Below, in pieces: positions 8,824 to 17,125 of a stretch of DNA of 64,000 bases. Source of the stretch: Bacteroidaceae bacterium (lineage in GTDB: Bacteria > Bacteroidota > Bacteroidia > Bacteroidales > Bacteroidaceae); assembly GCA_017542145.1 (NCBI GenBank), contig JAFXXQ010000028.1:28607-92606 (forward strand), read 5' to 3'. How positions within the stretch are numbered: position 1 is the stretch's first letter; the number at the start of each line of letters is the position of its first letter. A program made the translations under genes and the position numbers. The notes under the pieces are model-generated. The model did not search any database. It saw nothing but the letters and a program-made list of their open reading frames with translations, and was not told the DNA's origin.

Positions 8824-11247
8824 ATGAAGAAGAAAATAGCATTGATTTTGCTGGCTGCCGTGATGGGGCAGGCAGCCCTATATGGACAAAAAACGTTTAC
8901 GGTGAGCGGCTATGTGACGGACGGCGTGAGCGAGGAAACGCTCATCAGCGCCACGGTGCTCGACCTGCGCAGCGGCCTGGGAGCGGTGACGAACGCCTAC
9001 GGCTTCTACTCGCTGACGCTGCCCGAGGGCGAGGTGGAACTGGTGACACGCTACATAGGCTACCGCAGCCGCACAGACGCCTTCCGCCTGGAGGGCGACA
9101 CCGTGCTGGCGCTGCCCCTGACGGCCATGGCCGAACTGGACGAGGTGGAGATCATCGGCAACCGCCTGGACCTGGGCGTCACCGGCTCGCAGATGAGCGC
9201 CATCGACATCCCCGTGGAACAAATCAAGGCTGTACCGGCCATGTTCGGCGAGACGGACGTGCTGAAGGCCCTGCAGCTGCTGCCTGGCGTGCAGAACGGT
9301 GCCGAGGGCTCGGCAGGGCTCTACGTGCGCGGCGGAGCACCCGACGAGAACCTGCTGCTGCTCGACGGTGTGCCAGTGTATAACGTCAACCACATGTTCG
9401 GCCTCTTCAGCGTCTTCAACCCCGATGCCATCAAGAACGTCACCCTCTACAAGGGCAGCTTCCCCGCCCACTACTGCGGGCGTCTGAGCAGCGTGGTGGA
9501 CATCCGCATGAAGGACGGCGACATGTACAAGTGGCACGGCGACGTGGCGCTAGGCTTCGTCTCGTCGAAGGTGAACGTCGAGGGCCCCATCGTGAAGGGG
9601 AAGACATCCGTCAACATCAGTGCCCGCCGCACCTACAGCGACATCTTCCTCAACGCCGCCCTCTGGGGTGCCGACCTCATCGACAGGGAGATTGACCTGC
9701 ACGGCGCCACGATGGGCTACTACTTCGACGACCTGAACGTGAAGCTCAACCATAAGTTCAGCGACCGCGACCGCCTCTACGTCAGCTTCTACAACGGCGA
9801 CGACGACATCTACTTCCGTCTGCGCGACCGCGAGGGACGCGACTACACGCAGAAGGTACGCTTCGGCTGGAAGTGGGGCAACATGGTGGGTGCCGCACGC
9901 TGGAACCACGTCATCAGCCCCCGCCTCTTCATGGACGTCAGCGCCAACTACACCCAGTACCGCCATCACATGGGCATCAAGCTCGACGAGACTGACAAGC
10001 AGAGCAAGCTGACGCAGCACATGGAGGTGAACATGCGGTCGGGCATCTTCGACGAGACGGCCCGTACCGACTTCCACTGGAGCCCCACCCCGCAGCACGA
10101 GGTGCGCTTCGGCACCTTCTACACCCACCACCTCTTCCGCCCCGACGTGGCCACCGTGAACTTCCGCTACAAGCAGGAGCAGACGGCCGATGCCGACGCC
10201 CACGAGGAGAGCGTGAACGAACGCAGGGGGCAGAAGGATATCGACGCCCACGAGGCACAAGCCTATTTCGAGGACAACATCACGCTGTGGGACGTGGTGA
10301 AGGTGAATGCCGGCCTGAGCACCTCGTTCTTCTACGTAGGCGGGCGCAGCTACTTCTCGCCCGAGCCCCGACTGAGCGGGCGCGTGCTGCTGGCCGACAA
10401 CCTCTCGTTCAAGGCAGGCTATGCCTACATGAGCCAGTACGTCCACCTGCTCTCGAACAACAGCCTCTCGCTGCCCACCGACCTCTGGGTGCCCGTCACC
10501 GAGCGCATCCTGCCCGAGAAGGCCCACCAGTGGGCACTCGGACTGTTCTATAACCTCAAGGACTACTGCGACCTCAGCCTCGAGGGCTACTACAAGCGCT
10601 CGGACAACTTGCTGGAGTACCGCGAGGGCGTGAGCTTCATGACCGGCAGCACCGACTGGCAGGACAAGGTGGCCATGGGCCGCGGCTGGAGCTACGGCGT
10701 CGAGCTGATGGCGCAGCGCTCCGTGGGCAAGCTCAACGGCTGGGTGGCCTACACGTGGAGCCACACGCGACGCCTCTTCGACCGCCCCGACATGGTGCTC
10801 AACAACGGACGCCCCTTCAACGCCAAGTACGACCGCCGGCACGAGGTGGACATCACGGGCAATTACAAGTTCTCCGACCGCTTCGACCTCAGTGCCACGT
10901 GGATCTATGCCACCGGCAACTGCGGCACCGTCTATACGCAGTACTTCCTCTCGCCCACCAACGAGAACGGCTGGGCCACCACCCTCGGCTATTCGCCCGA
11001 GCGCAACAACTTCCGCCTCAACCCCTACCACCGCCTCGACCTCGGACTGAACTTCCACCGCGTGCTGGCCAAGCGCGTGCTGCGCACGCTGAACATCAGC
11101 GTCTATAACGCCTACAACCACAACAACCCCTTCCTCATCTACACCGACGAGGAGTATAACGCCGACAACAACACGTGGCGCACCTCACTCAAGCAGGTCG
11201 CCCTCTTCCCCATCATCCCCACCATCAGCTACGGACTGAAATTTTAG
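8824..11247 (+). CDS. TonB-dependent outer-membrane receptor with carboxypeptidase-like regulatory domain
   Basis: 807 residues from the ATG at 8824. This start gives a normal signal peptide (MKKKIALILLAAVMGQAALYG); an upstream ATG at 8785 would put 13 extra residues before it and would sit upstream of the promoter-like TACTTTTG. Order: signal peptide, carboxypeptidase-regulatory-like domain (about 25-110), plug (about 120-230, with LYVRGGAPDENLLLLDGVPVYN), then a 22-strand barrel. It is followed by a DUF4249 lipoprotein, the partner typical of this receptor subfamily and not SusD. Substrate unknown. The stop codon is itself the first unit of a heptamer array. Confidence 0.9.
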   Translation: MKKKIALILLAAVMGQAALYGQKTFTVSGYVTDGVSEETLISATVLDLRSGLGAVTNAYGFYSLTLPEGEVELVTRYIGYRSRTDAFRLEGDTVLALPLTAMAELDEVEIIGNRLDLGVTGSQMSAIDIPVEQIKAVPAMFGETDVLKALQLLPGVQNGAEGSAGLYVRGGAPDENLLLLDGVPVYNVNHMFGLFSVFNPDAIKNVTLYKGSFPAHYCGRLSSVVDIRMKDGDMYKWHGDVALGFVSSKVNVEGPIVKGKTSVNISARRTYSDIFLNAALWGADLIDREIDLHGATMGYYFDDLNVKLNHKFSDRDRLYVSFYNGDDDIYFRLRDREGRDYTQKVRFGWKWGNMVGAARWNHVISPRLFMDVSANYTQYRHHMGIKLDETDKQSKLTQHMEVNMRSGIFDETARTDFHWSPTPQHEVRFGTFYTHHLFRPDVATVNFRYKQEQTADADAHEESVNERRGQKDIDAHEAQAYFEDNITLWDVVKVNAGLSTSFFYVGGRSYFSPEPRLSGRVLLADNLSFKAGYAYMSQYVHLLSNNSLSLPTDLWVPVTERILPEKAHQWALGLFYNLKDYCDLSLEGYYKRSDNLLEYREGVSFMTGSTDWQDKVAMGRGWSYGVELMAQRSVGKLNGWVAYTWSHTRRLFDRPDMVLNNGRPFNAKYDRRHEVDITGNYKFSDRFDLSATWIYATGNCGTVYTQYFLSPTNENGWATTLGYSPERNNFRLNPYHRLDLGLNFHRVLAKRVLRTLNISVYNAYNHNNPFLIYTDEEYNADNNTWRTSLKQVALFPIIPTISYGLKF

Positions 11248-11300
11248 TTCATAGTTCATAGTTCACAATTCATAGTTCATAGTTAAGAGTTAAGAGTTAA
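11245..11300 (+). repeat. Eight-copy heptamer tandem array
   Basis: Eight units of 7 bp run from the receptor stop codon: TAGTTCA three times, CAATTCA, TAGTTCA, TAGTTAA, then GAGTTAA twice. The change of unit along the array suggests stepwise mutation and duplication. No inverted partner is seen downstream. Confidence 0.85.
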
Positions 11301-11306
11301 GAAAAA

Positions 11307-12653
11307 ATGTCACGAGTATCGCACCGCTTTTCTTCAGGCAACGCCGGTTGCAAAAGTGTTTATTCTTCATTGACTTTGTCTAATCTTGTTACGACTCGGC
11401 CAACTGTAGAGACGCATCTCTACATTGGCTCTCGCTGCTCCAAGATTCACTTCATTTTTCATTTTTCATTATTGCTCCTCCTCACCGCCTGCGAGAAGGA
11501 GATTACCTACAACGGCCCCGACGAACAGCCCATGCTGGTGGTGAACATCATCGGCGAGGCTGGTGCGCCCCTTGCCGTGGAGGTTTCGCGCAGCGTCTTC
11601 TTCCTCAAAGTCAGCGAGGAGGATACCGACAACCTCACCTTGAAGGATGCCGTCGTCAACCTCTCCATCAACGGCACAAGCGCGGCCCTTGCCTACGACC
11701 CCGACAGCCAGGCTTACATCGACTCACGCTCCGTCCACGAGGGCGATGCCGTCGCTGTCACCGTCACCCACCCCACCTACGGCAAGGCTACGGCATCGAT
11801 GACCGTCCCCATAGCTGCCCGTGCACACTTCGACAGCCGCACGACAGCCTATATTCCCAAGGACTCTACGGAGAGTGCCTACGGCTTTGGCTATCAGTTC
11901 GTTCGTGGCTCGCGTACCGATTCGGTTTGGCACGCTAGCGTGGTCATTGATGATCGCGAGGGCACTACCGGATTCTATCGCCTCACCATCAACCCCACCT
12001 ATACCTTCCGCCTCTCCGACGGACCCGGCATCTACTTCATCGGCTACAACGGCTATGCAGATGACGACGAGGAGAACGACGACGGCTCCTACACTATCGA
12101 GGCCTCCGTCTCCTACAGCCTCCCCACTGCCACTCAGTATGTCCTCGACACCAACAGTAACGACCCGCTGGAAGAGTTCATCAGCATCATCCCAGGCCTG
12201 AGCGACGACGACGGCAGCCGCTACTATAGTGGTCTTACCAGCTATCTCTTTACGGGCGAATACCTGGGTGCCGACGCCACCACGATTACCTTCGACATCT
12301 ATCTCCACACCCCCACCTGGGGCGGCGGCAGGGAGTACTACTACCACCCCGACTGGCACTACACCAGTAGCGCCTTTTATGGCGACTACTGGGATCCTTC
12401 GGATGAACAGGACTACGGCAACCCGTGGGACATCGTTGGTCGTGATTTCGTCTATACCGTCAATGCCACGCTGGAGACGCTGACGCCCGAGTATTACTAC
12501 TACCTGAAGTCAGTCGAGAAGTACGACGGCGCCTCGTGGTCACCCTTCTCCGAACCCGTGCAGATTACCTGCAACATCGACGGTGGCATCGGCATCATGG
12601 CTGCCACCTCCTCCCGCTCCTTCTCCTTCTCCCGCGCCTACACCTTCCCCTAA
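11307..12653 (+). CDS. DUF4249-type lipoprotein paired with the TonB-dependent receptor
   Basis: A surface or periplasmic lipoprotein with a lipobox (LLLLLTAC, Cys at residue 62 from this start) followed by a beta-rich region typical of DUF4249 proteins, which accompany receptors like the one just upstream. Function unknown; probably ligand capture. The start is uncertain. From the ATG at 11307 the signal peptide would begin after about 46 odd residues, and no ATG lies nearer. The hydrophobic segment (HFIFHFSLLLLL) is partly encoded by a heptamer array at 11451-11471, and an 8-bp inverted repeat (11405-11424) lies just before it. The original 5' end seems to have been overwritten by repeats. 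Confidence 0.75.
   Translation: MSRVSHRFSSGNAGCKSVYSSLTLSNLVTTRPTVETHLYIGSRCSKIHFIFHFSLLLLLTACEKEITYNGPDEQPMLVVNIIGEAGAPLAVEVSRSVFFLKVSEEDTDNLTLKDAVVNLSINGTSAALAYDPDSQAYIDSRSVHEGDAVAVTVTHPTYGKATASMTVPIAARAHFDSRTTAYIPKDSTESAYGFGYQFVRGSRTDSVWHASVVIDDREGTTGFYRLTINPTYTFRLSDGPGIYFIGYNGYADDDEENDDGSYTIEASVSYSLPTATQYVLDTNSNDPLEEFISIIPGLSDDDGSRYYSGLTSYLFTGEYLGADATTITFDIYLHTPTWGGGREYYYHPDWHYTSSAFYGDYWDPSDEQDYGNPWDIVGRDFVYTVNATLETLTPEYYYYLKSVEKYDGASWSPFSEPVQITCNIDGGIGIMAATSSRSFSFSRAYTFP
11405..11424. repeat. Short perfect inverted repeat near the DUF4249 signal peptide
   Basis: TGTAGAGA and TCTCTACA flank CGCA. It lies within the nominal N-terminal extension of the lipoprotein gene and looks like an intergenic repeat. 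Confidence 0.7.
11451..11471 (+). repeat. Three-copy heptamer array inside the DUF4249 signal-peptide region
   Basis: Units TTCATTT, TTCATTT, TTCATTA. The same unit, in either orientation, is found at 16978-17100 and inside vsr (63331-63365). Confidence 0.75.
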
Positions 12654-12654
12654 G

Positions 12655-12717
12655 CCCATAGTTTCTATAGCTCCCATAATTCCCATAGTTCCCATAACTC
12701 CCATTATTCCCATTATT
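12655..12717 (+). repeat. Seven-copy 9-bp tandem array before the DPP IV gene
   Basis: Seven 9-bp units of the form CCCATARTT, with drift toward CCCATTATT, fill the gap between the DUF4249 stop and the DPP IV start. Because 9 is a multiple of 3 the array has no stops and reads as Pro-Ile-X repeats, which lets the next gene appear 50 codons longer than it is. Confidence 0.85.
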
Positions 12718-12732
12718 CCCCCCTCAAAAAAA

Positions 12733-15042
12733 ATGAAAAAACTCCTCCTCCCCCTCCTCCTTGCAGGGTTATGCCTGAGCCTGAACGTCAGCGCCCAGGG
12801 CACCCTCGACGACTACAACCGCGCCTACAGCATGCGCAGCCGCTATGGCGCCGACAAAGTGCTAAACGCCAGCATCGAGCCTCACTGGCTGGGCAAAAGT
12901 CACTCCTTCTGGTATGTCAGCCGCAATGTCGAAAGTGGCTCCAACGATTACCTTCTCGTCAACGCCGACAAGGGCACGTCACGTCCCCTCTTCGATGTCA
13001 AGAAACTCGCCAAGCTCCTCAGCAAAGAGACAAAGAGCGAGGTGAAGCCGGAGAAGCTGGACCTGCAGCGCTTGCGTGTGAACGCCGCTGGCGACACCCT
13101 GCAGTTCTCTGCTGCTGGCAGGAACTGGGTGTATAACAATCGGAAGAACATTCTCACCGCTGAGTCCACGCCCCAGAACGCCCGCGGCTTCCGCGGCATG
13201 GGCGGTGCAGCGCCACAGCAGCGCCACTGGATGGAGGTGGACGACGAAAAGGGCGGTGCCGAAATCCCCTCGCCCGACGGCAAATGGGTGGCCTTCATCC
13301 GCGACGGCAACGTCTGGGTGCGCCCCACCCGAGGCGGCAGGGCACGCGCCTTGAGCCTCGACGGCACGCTGGCTAATTACTATTCGTCGTGGCTGCGCTG
13401 GTCGCCCGACAGCCGCTACGTCGCCGCCAACAAAATCCGCCCCGTGGCCGAGAAGCGCTACGTCTATTACGTCGAGTCGTCGCCTGCCGACCAGCTGCAG
13501 CCGAAGCTACACAAGCAGGAGTACGCCAAGCCCGGCGACGACCTCATGCAGAAGACGCCCTGCATCTTCGAGGTGGAGACGGGGCGTGCCGTTATTCCCT
13601 CCACAGAGCTCTTCACCAACCAGTACGACCTCAGTGGTCCCACATGGAACGAGGACAGCCGCGCCGTCCGCTTCGAGTTCAATGCCCGCGGCCATCAGGT
13701 CTATCGTCTGCTGGAGCTCTCGGCCGAGACGGGCAAGGTGCGCACGCTGGCCGAGGAGACAAGCGACAAATACGTCAACTATCCCCGCCTGTGGAACCAT
13801 TTCCTGAAAGACGGCAAGCGCTTCATCTGGAGCAGCGAACGCGACGGCTGGCAGCACCTTTACCTCTACGACCGCGCCACTGGACGTCCCATCAACCAGA
13901 TTACGAAAGGGCCGTGGTATGTGCGCCAGGTGATCCGCGTTGACGAGGAGAACGAGGTCATCTACTTCACCGCCAACGGCGTCCATGCCGCTGCCGACGG
14001 CGCCGCTTCGGGCGAAGACCCCTACTTCATTCACTACTACCGCATCCGCTTCGACGGTTCGGACATGATCGACCTCACCCCCTCCGTAGGCAATCATCGC
14101 GCTGTGTTCTCAGACGACTACAACTATCTCGTCGATACGTGGTCAACGGTGGCTGAGGCTCCGCAGACGGTGCTGCGCAGCGCCAAGGACGGCAGCATAG
14201 TGCGCGAGCTGCAGAAGGCCGACATCAGCCGCCTCGTGGAGGCCGGCTGGCAGGCTCCCGAGGTGTTCGTCGCTCCCGGACGCGACGGCAAGACGAACAT
14301 GTGGGGCCTCATCGCCCGCCCCACGAACTTCGACCCCACGAAGAAATATCCCATCGTAGAATACATCTATCAGGGCCCGGGCGACCAATACGTGCCCAAA
14401 TCGTTCCAAGCCTTCAACTACTACATGACACCGCTTGCCGAGCTGGGCTTCATCGTCGTCATGGTGGACGGCATGGGCACCTCGTTCCGCTCACGTGAGT
14501 TCGAGAACATCTGCTGCCGCAACCTCAAGGATGCCGGCATCCCCGACCATATTGCCTGGATAAAAGCTGCTGCCGAGAAATATCCTTATATGGACATCGA
14601 CCGCGTGGGCATCTACGGCTGCTCAGCCGGCGGACAGGAGTCGCTCACCGCCACGCTCTTCTACCCCGAGTTCTACAAATGCTGCTACAGCGCCTGCGGC
14701 TGCCACGACAACCGCATGGACAAAATCTGGTGGAACGAACTCTGGCTGGGCTATCCCATCGGCGATCAGTACAAGGAGGGCTCGAACGTGGAGAACGCCC
14801 ATCTGCTGCAGCGTCCGCTGATGCTCGTGGTGGGCGAGCTGGACGACAACGTCGACCCCGCCTCGACCATGCAGGTAGCCAACGCCCTCATCAAGGCAAA
14901 CAAGGAGTTTGAGCTGGTCGTCATCCCCGGCGCACACCACACGGTGGGCGAGGCTTTCGGCGAACATAAGCGCTACGACTTCTTTGTGCGTCATCTGCTC
15001 GGCGTCAATCCTCCTGCCTGGACAGACGTGAAAACAAATTAA
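12733..15042 (+). CDS. S9 family dipeptidyl peptidase IV
   Basis: 769 residues from the ATG at 12733, which gives a proper signal peptide (MKKLLLPLLLAGLCLSLNVSAQ). Order: N-terminal DPP IV beta-propeller (about 60-500), then an alpha/beta-hydrolase domain. Catalytic triad candidates: Ser631 in GCSAGG, Asp704/705 in DDNVD, His735/736 in GAHHTVG. It removes X-Pro or X-Ala dipeptides from peptides in the periplasm or at the surface, a usual activity in asaccharolytic or proteolytic Bacteroidales. An apparent upstream start at 12583 lies in the 9-bp array and the preceding gene and should be rejected. A small membrane protein follows after 12 bp. Confidence 0.92.
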   Translation: MKKLLLPLLLAGLCLSLNVSAQGTLDDYNRAYSMRSRYGADKVLNASIEPHWLGKSHSFWYVSRNVESGSNDYLLVNADKGTSRPLFDVKKLAKLLSKETKSEVKPEKLDLQRLRVNAAGDTLQFSAAGRNWVYNNRKNILTAESTPQNARGFRGMGGAAPQQRHWMEVDDEKGGAEIPSPDGKWVAFIRDGNVWVRPTRGGRARALSLDGTLANYYSSWLRWSPDSRYVAANKIRPVAEKRYVYYVESSPADQLQPKLHKQEYAKPGDDLMQKTPCIFEVETGRAVIPSTELFTNQYDLSGPTWNEDSRAVRFEFNARGHQVYRLLELSAETGKVRTLAEETSDKYVNYPRLWNHFLKDGKRFIWSSERDGWQHLYLYDRATGRPINQITKGPWYVRQVIRVDEENEVIYFTANGVHAAADGAASGEDPYFIHYYRIRFDGSDMIDLTPSVGNHRAVFSDDYNYLVDTWSTVAEAPQTVLRSAKDGSIVRELQKADISRLVEAGWQAPEVFVAPGRDGKTNMWGLIARPTNFDPTKKYPIVEYIYQGPGDQYVPKSFQAFNYYMTPLAELGFIVVMVDGMGTSFRSREFENICCRNLKDAGIPDHIAWIKAAAEKYPYMDIDRVGIYGCSAGGQESLTATLFYPEFYKCCYSACGCHDNRMDKIWWNELWLGYPIGDQYKEGSNVENAHLLQRPLMLVVGELDDNVDPASTMQVANALIKANKEFELVVIPGAHHTVGEAFGEHKRYDFFVRHLLGVNPPAWTDVKTN

Positions 15043-15054
15043 AGATTTTTCCAA

Positions 15055-15591
15055 ATGACAGAACTCAACGAACTGCAAAAAGACTGCGCCCTGAGACAGA
15101 AAAAAGGACTGCACTTCATCCTTGCATCCATAGTGATTTGGAGTATCATTCTTTTTGTCTTTCTCTCCAATCTAACGATAGAACAGAAGAACCTTATCAC
15201 CTTCTGCTGCTCTGCCGTATTATTTCCGTTGGCTTGGATGCTGTCAAAGGCCTTGAAAATAGATTTTCAGGGCAAGGGCAATCCGCTTACGAAGGCTGGC
15301 ATTTTGTTCAGCATAAACCAGATGCTTTATTTATTGATAGCCATGTGGGTATTTGCAGCCGTGCCCGACAAAATGCTGATGGTTTATGCCATGATTTTTG
15401 GTGCTCACCTGATGCCATTCTCCTGGCTTTATCAGTCAAGAAGTTACATTATCTTCTCTATCTTCATTCCCATTCTGTCGCTCATCATCGGACTAACATA
15501 TCCTCCATCTCTGTTAGCCGCTTTGATGATTTTGGTAGAAGTTTTTTTCTCCGTTTGTCTTTATGTTGAATGTAAAAAAATACCATTATGA
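15055..15591 (+). CDS. Small integral membrane protein (DUF7010-like)
   Basis: 178 residues with about six hydrophobic helices (roughly 19-37, 46-64, 83-100, 105-125, 128-147, 150-170) and a charged N-terminus. I recognise a resemblance to DUF7010-type membrane proteins, with moderate certainty, and no function is known. It starts 12 bp after the DPP IV gene, and its TGA overlaps the ATG of the fucosidase gene by 4 bp, so the three are probably co-transcribed. The coding sequence is visibly AT-richer than both neighbours, which may indicate later acquisition. Confidence 0.7.
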   Translation: MTELNELQKDCALRQKKGLHFILASIVIWSIILFVFLSNLTIEQKNLITFCCSAVLFPLAWMLSKALKIDFQGKGNPLTKAGILFSINQMLYLLIAMWVFAAVPDKMLMVYAMIFGAHLMPFSWLYQSRSYIIFSIFIPILSLIIGLTYPPSLLAALMILVEVFFSVCLYVECKKIPL

Positions 15592-16961
15592 AATCCATCA
15601 AAGCCCTCATCATTGCCCTGTTTGTTACCATGCCTACCATAGCACAGGTGGGCTATATCCCGTCGGAAGCCAACCAGAAAGCCCGTGCTGAGTTCGAGGA
15701 TGCCCGTTTCGGCATCTTCATCCATTGGGGCATCTACTCCATGCTGGGCGATGGCGAGTGGGCGCAGCAGGTGCAAAACCTGCCCTATGCCGAATACAGC
15801 CGTATGGCCGCCGGTTTCTATCCCTCGAAGTTCGATGCTGCCGAGTGGGTCAGCGCCATCAAGGGCAGCGGAGCCAAGTACATCACCATCACCAGCCGCC
15901 ACCACGACGGGTTCTCGATGTTCGGCACGAAAGCCAGCCCCTACAACATCGTGGATGCCACGCCGTTCAAACGCGACGTCATCGGCGAACTGGCAAAGGA
16001 GTGCCAGCGACAGGGCATCAAGCTCCACTTCTACTACAGCCATCTCGACTGGGGACGCGAGGACTACTATCCTCTTGGCCGCACAGGATGGGGCACAGGG
16101 CGGAAGATTGCTGCCGAGGGGAAGAAAGAGCACCCCGCCACCCCGCTCAAGCGCAGCTATCTGGACTTCATGAACACGCAGCTTACGGAACTGCTCACGA
16201 ACTACGGCCCGATTGGTGCCATCTGGTTCGACGGCGTGTGGGACCAGGATGCCTTCTCGCGTGACGAACAGCCGAAGATATGGAACCTCTACGAGCAGTA
16301 TGCCCTCATCCACCGCCTGCAGCCTTCGTGCCTCATCGGCAACAACCACCACATGCTGCCCTTCGAAGGCGAAGACATACAGATCTTCGAGCAGGACATC
16401 CCCGGGCAGAACGAGGCCGGACTCTCGGGGCAGGAGATTTCCCGCCTTCCCCTCGAGACGTGCAAGACGATGAACAACAGCTGGGGCTATAACATGAAGG
16501 ACAAGAACTACATGTCGCCTGCAGGGGTTGTCCAATACCTCGTCCGCACAGCAGGCAAGGGTGCCAATCTGCTGCTCAACATCGGTCCTCGTCCCGACGG
16601 CACGCTGCCCGAGGAGGCGCTGGCACGGCTGAAGACTCTCGGCGCCTGGCTGAAGGTGAACGGCGAAACCATCTATGGCACGGACGGCGGCTGCATCGAT
16701 AAGCAGGATTGGGGCGTCACCACTCAGCGCGGCAAGACGCTCTACGTCCATCTCCTGCCGCAGACTGACAAGCCTCTTCCAGAAACACTCCAGCTCAACA
16801 TTCCCAAAGCGCAAAACAGGCTGAAGGCAGCAACATTATTTGCCGGAGGAGAGAAAATCCCCTTCAAGCAGACATCGAAGGACATTACGCTCACCTTGCC
16901 TGCGCTGGACAACACTCAGCCTGACGTCATCCTCGAGCTCACCTTTGCCAAAGAGCTATAG
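15588..16961 (+). CDS. Alpha-L-fucosidase, GH29
   Basis: 457 residues with a signal peptide (MKSIKALIIALFVTMPTIAQ). The GH29 barrel is clear from FGIFIHWGIYSM, the SRHHDGF signature and the nucleophile Asp215 in GAIWFDGVWD. NIGPRPDGTLP near residues 338-348 is also typical. It releases L-fucose from host or plant glycans in the periplasm or outside. No T9SS tail is seen. It is coupled to the preceding membrane-protein gene by a 4-bp overlap and followed by an inverted repeat element. Confidence 0.92.
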   Translation: MKSIKALIIALFVTMPTIAQVGYIPSEANQKARAEFEDARFGIFIHWGIYSMLGDGEWAQQVQNLPYAEYSRMAAGFYPSKFDAAEWVSAIKGSGAKYITITSRHHDGFSMFGTKASPYNIVDATPFKRDVIGELAKECQRQGIKLHFYYSHLDWGREDYYPLGRTGWGTGRKIAAEGKKEHPATPLKRSYLDFMNTQLTELLTNYGPIGAIWFDGVWDQDAFSRDEQPKIWNLYEQYALIHRLQPSCLIGNNHHMLPFEGEDIQIFEQDIPGQNEAGLSGQEISRLPLETCKTMNNSWGYNMKDKNYMSPAGVVQYLVRTAGKGANLLLNIGPRPDGTLPEEALARLKTLGAWLKVNGETIYGTDGGCIDKQDWGVTTQRGKTLYVHLLPQTDKPLPETLQLNIPKAQNRLKAATLFAGGEKIPFKQTSKDITLTLPALDNTQPDVILELTFAKEL

Positions 16962-16977
16962 AAAAAACAATGTTTTT

Positions 16978-17100
16978 AATGAAAAATGAAAAATGAAGAA
17001 TGAAAAATAAAATGTTTCGTAAACCGTACGCCCATTCCTCTGCTTGCCCTACCGACGGCAATGCTATTTATTCTTCATTTTTCATTCTTCATTTTTCATT
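16978..17100. repeat. Inverted pair of heptamer arrays with a 55-bp core
   Basis: The left arm (16978-17011) is four AATGAAR heptamers ending in AATAAA. The right arm (17067-17100) is the reverse complement of the same design, also 34 bp, differing by single A/G changes inside units. The core (17012-17066) is mixed composition without an ORF. The element fills the gap between the fucosidase and transglutaminase genes. Confidence 0.9.
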
Positions 17101-17125
17101 ATATTAAATCTTCCATCTTCAATCA

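Noticed and set aside
16978..17100. MITE of an IS family
   Set aside because: Arms are simple tandem repeats and I see no target-site duplication or related transposase.
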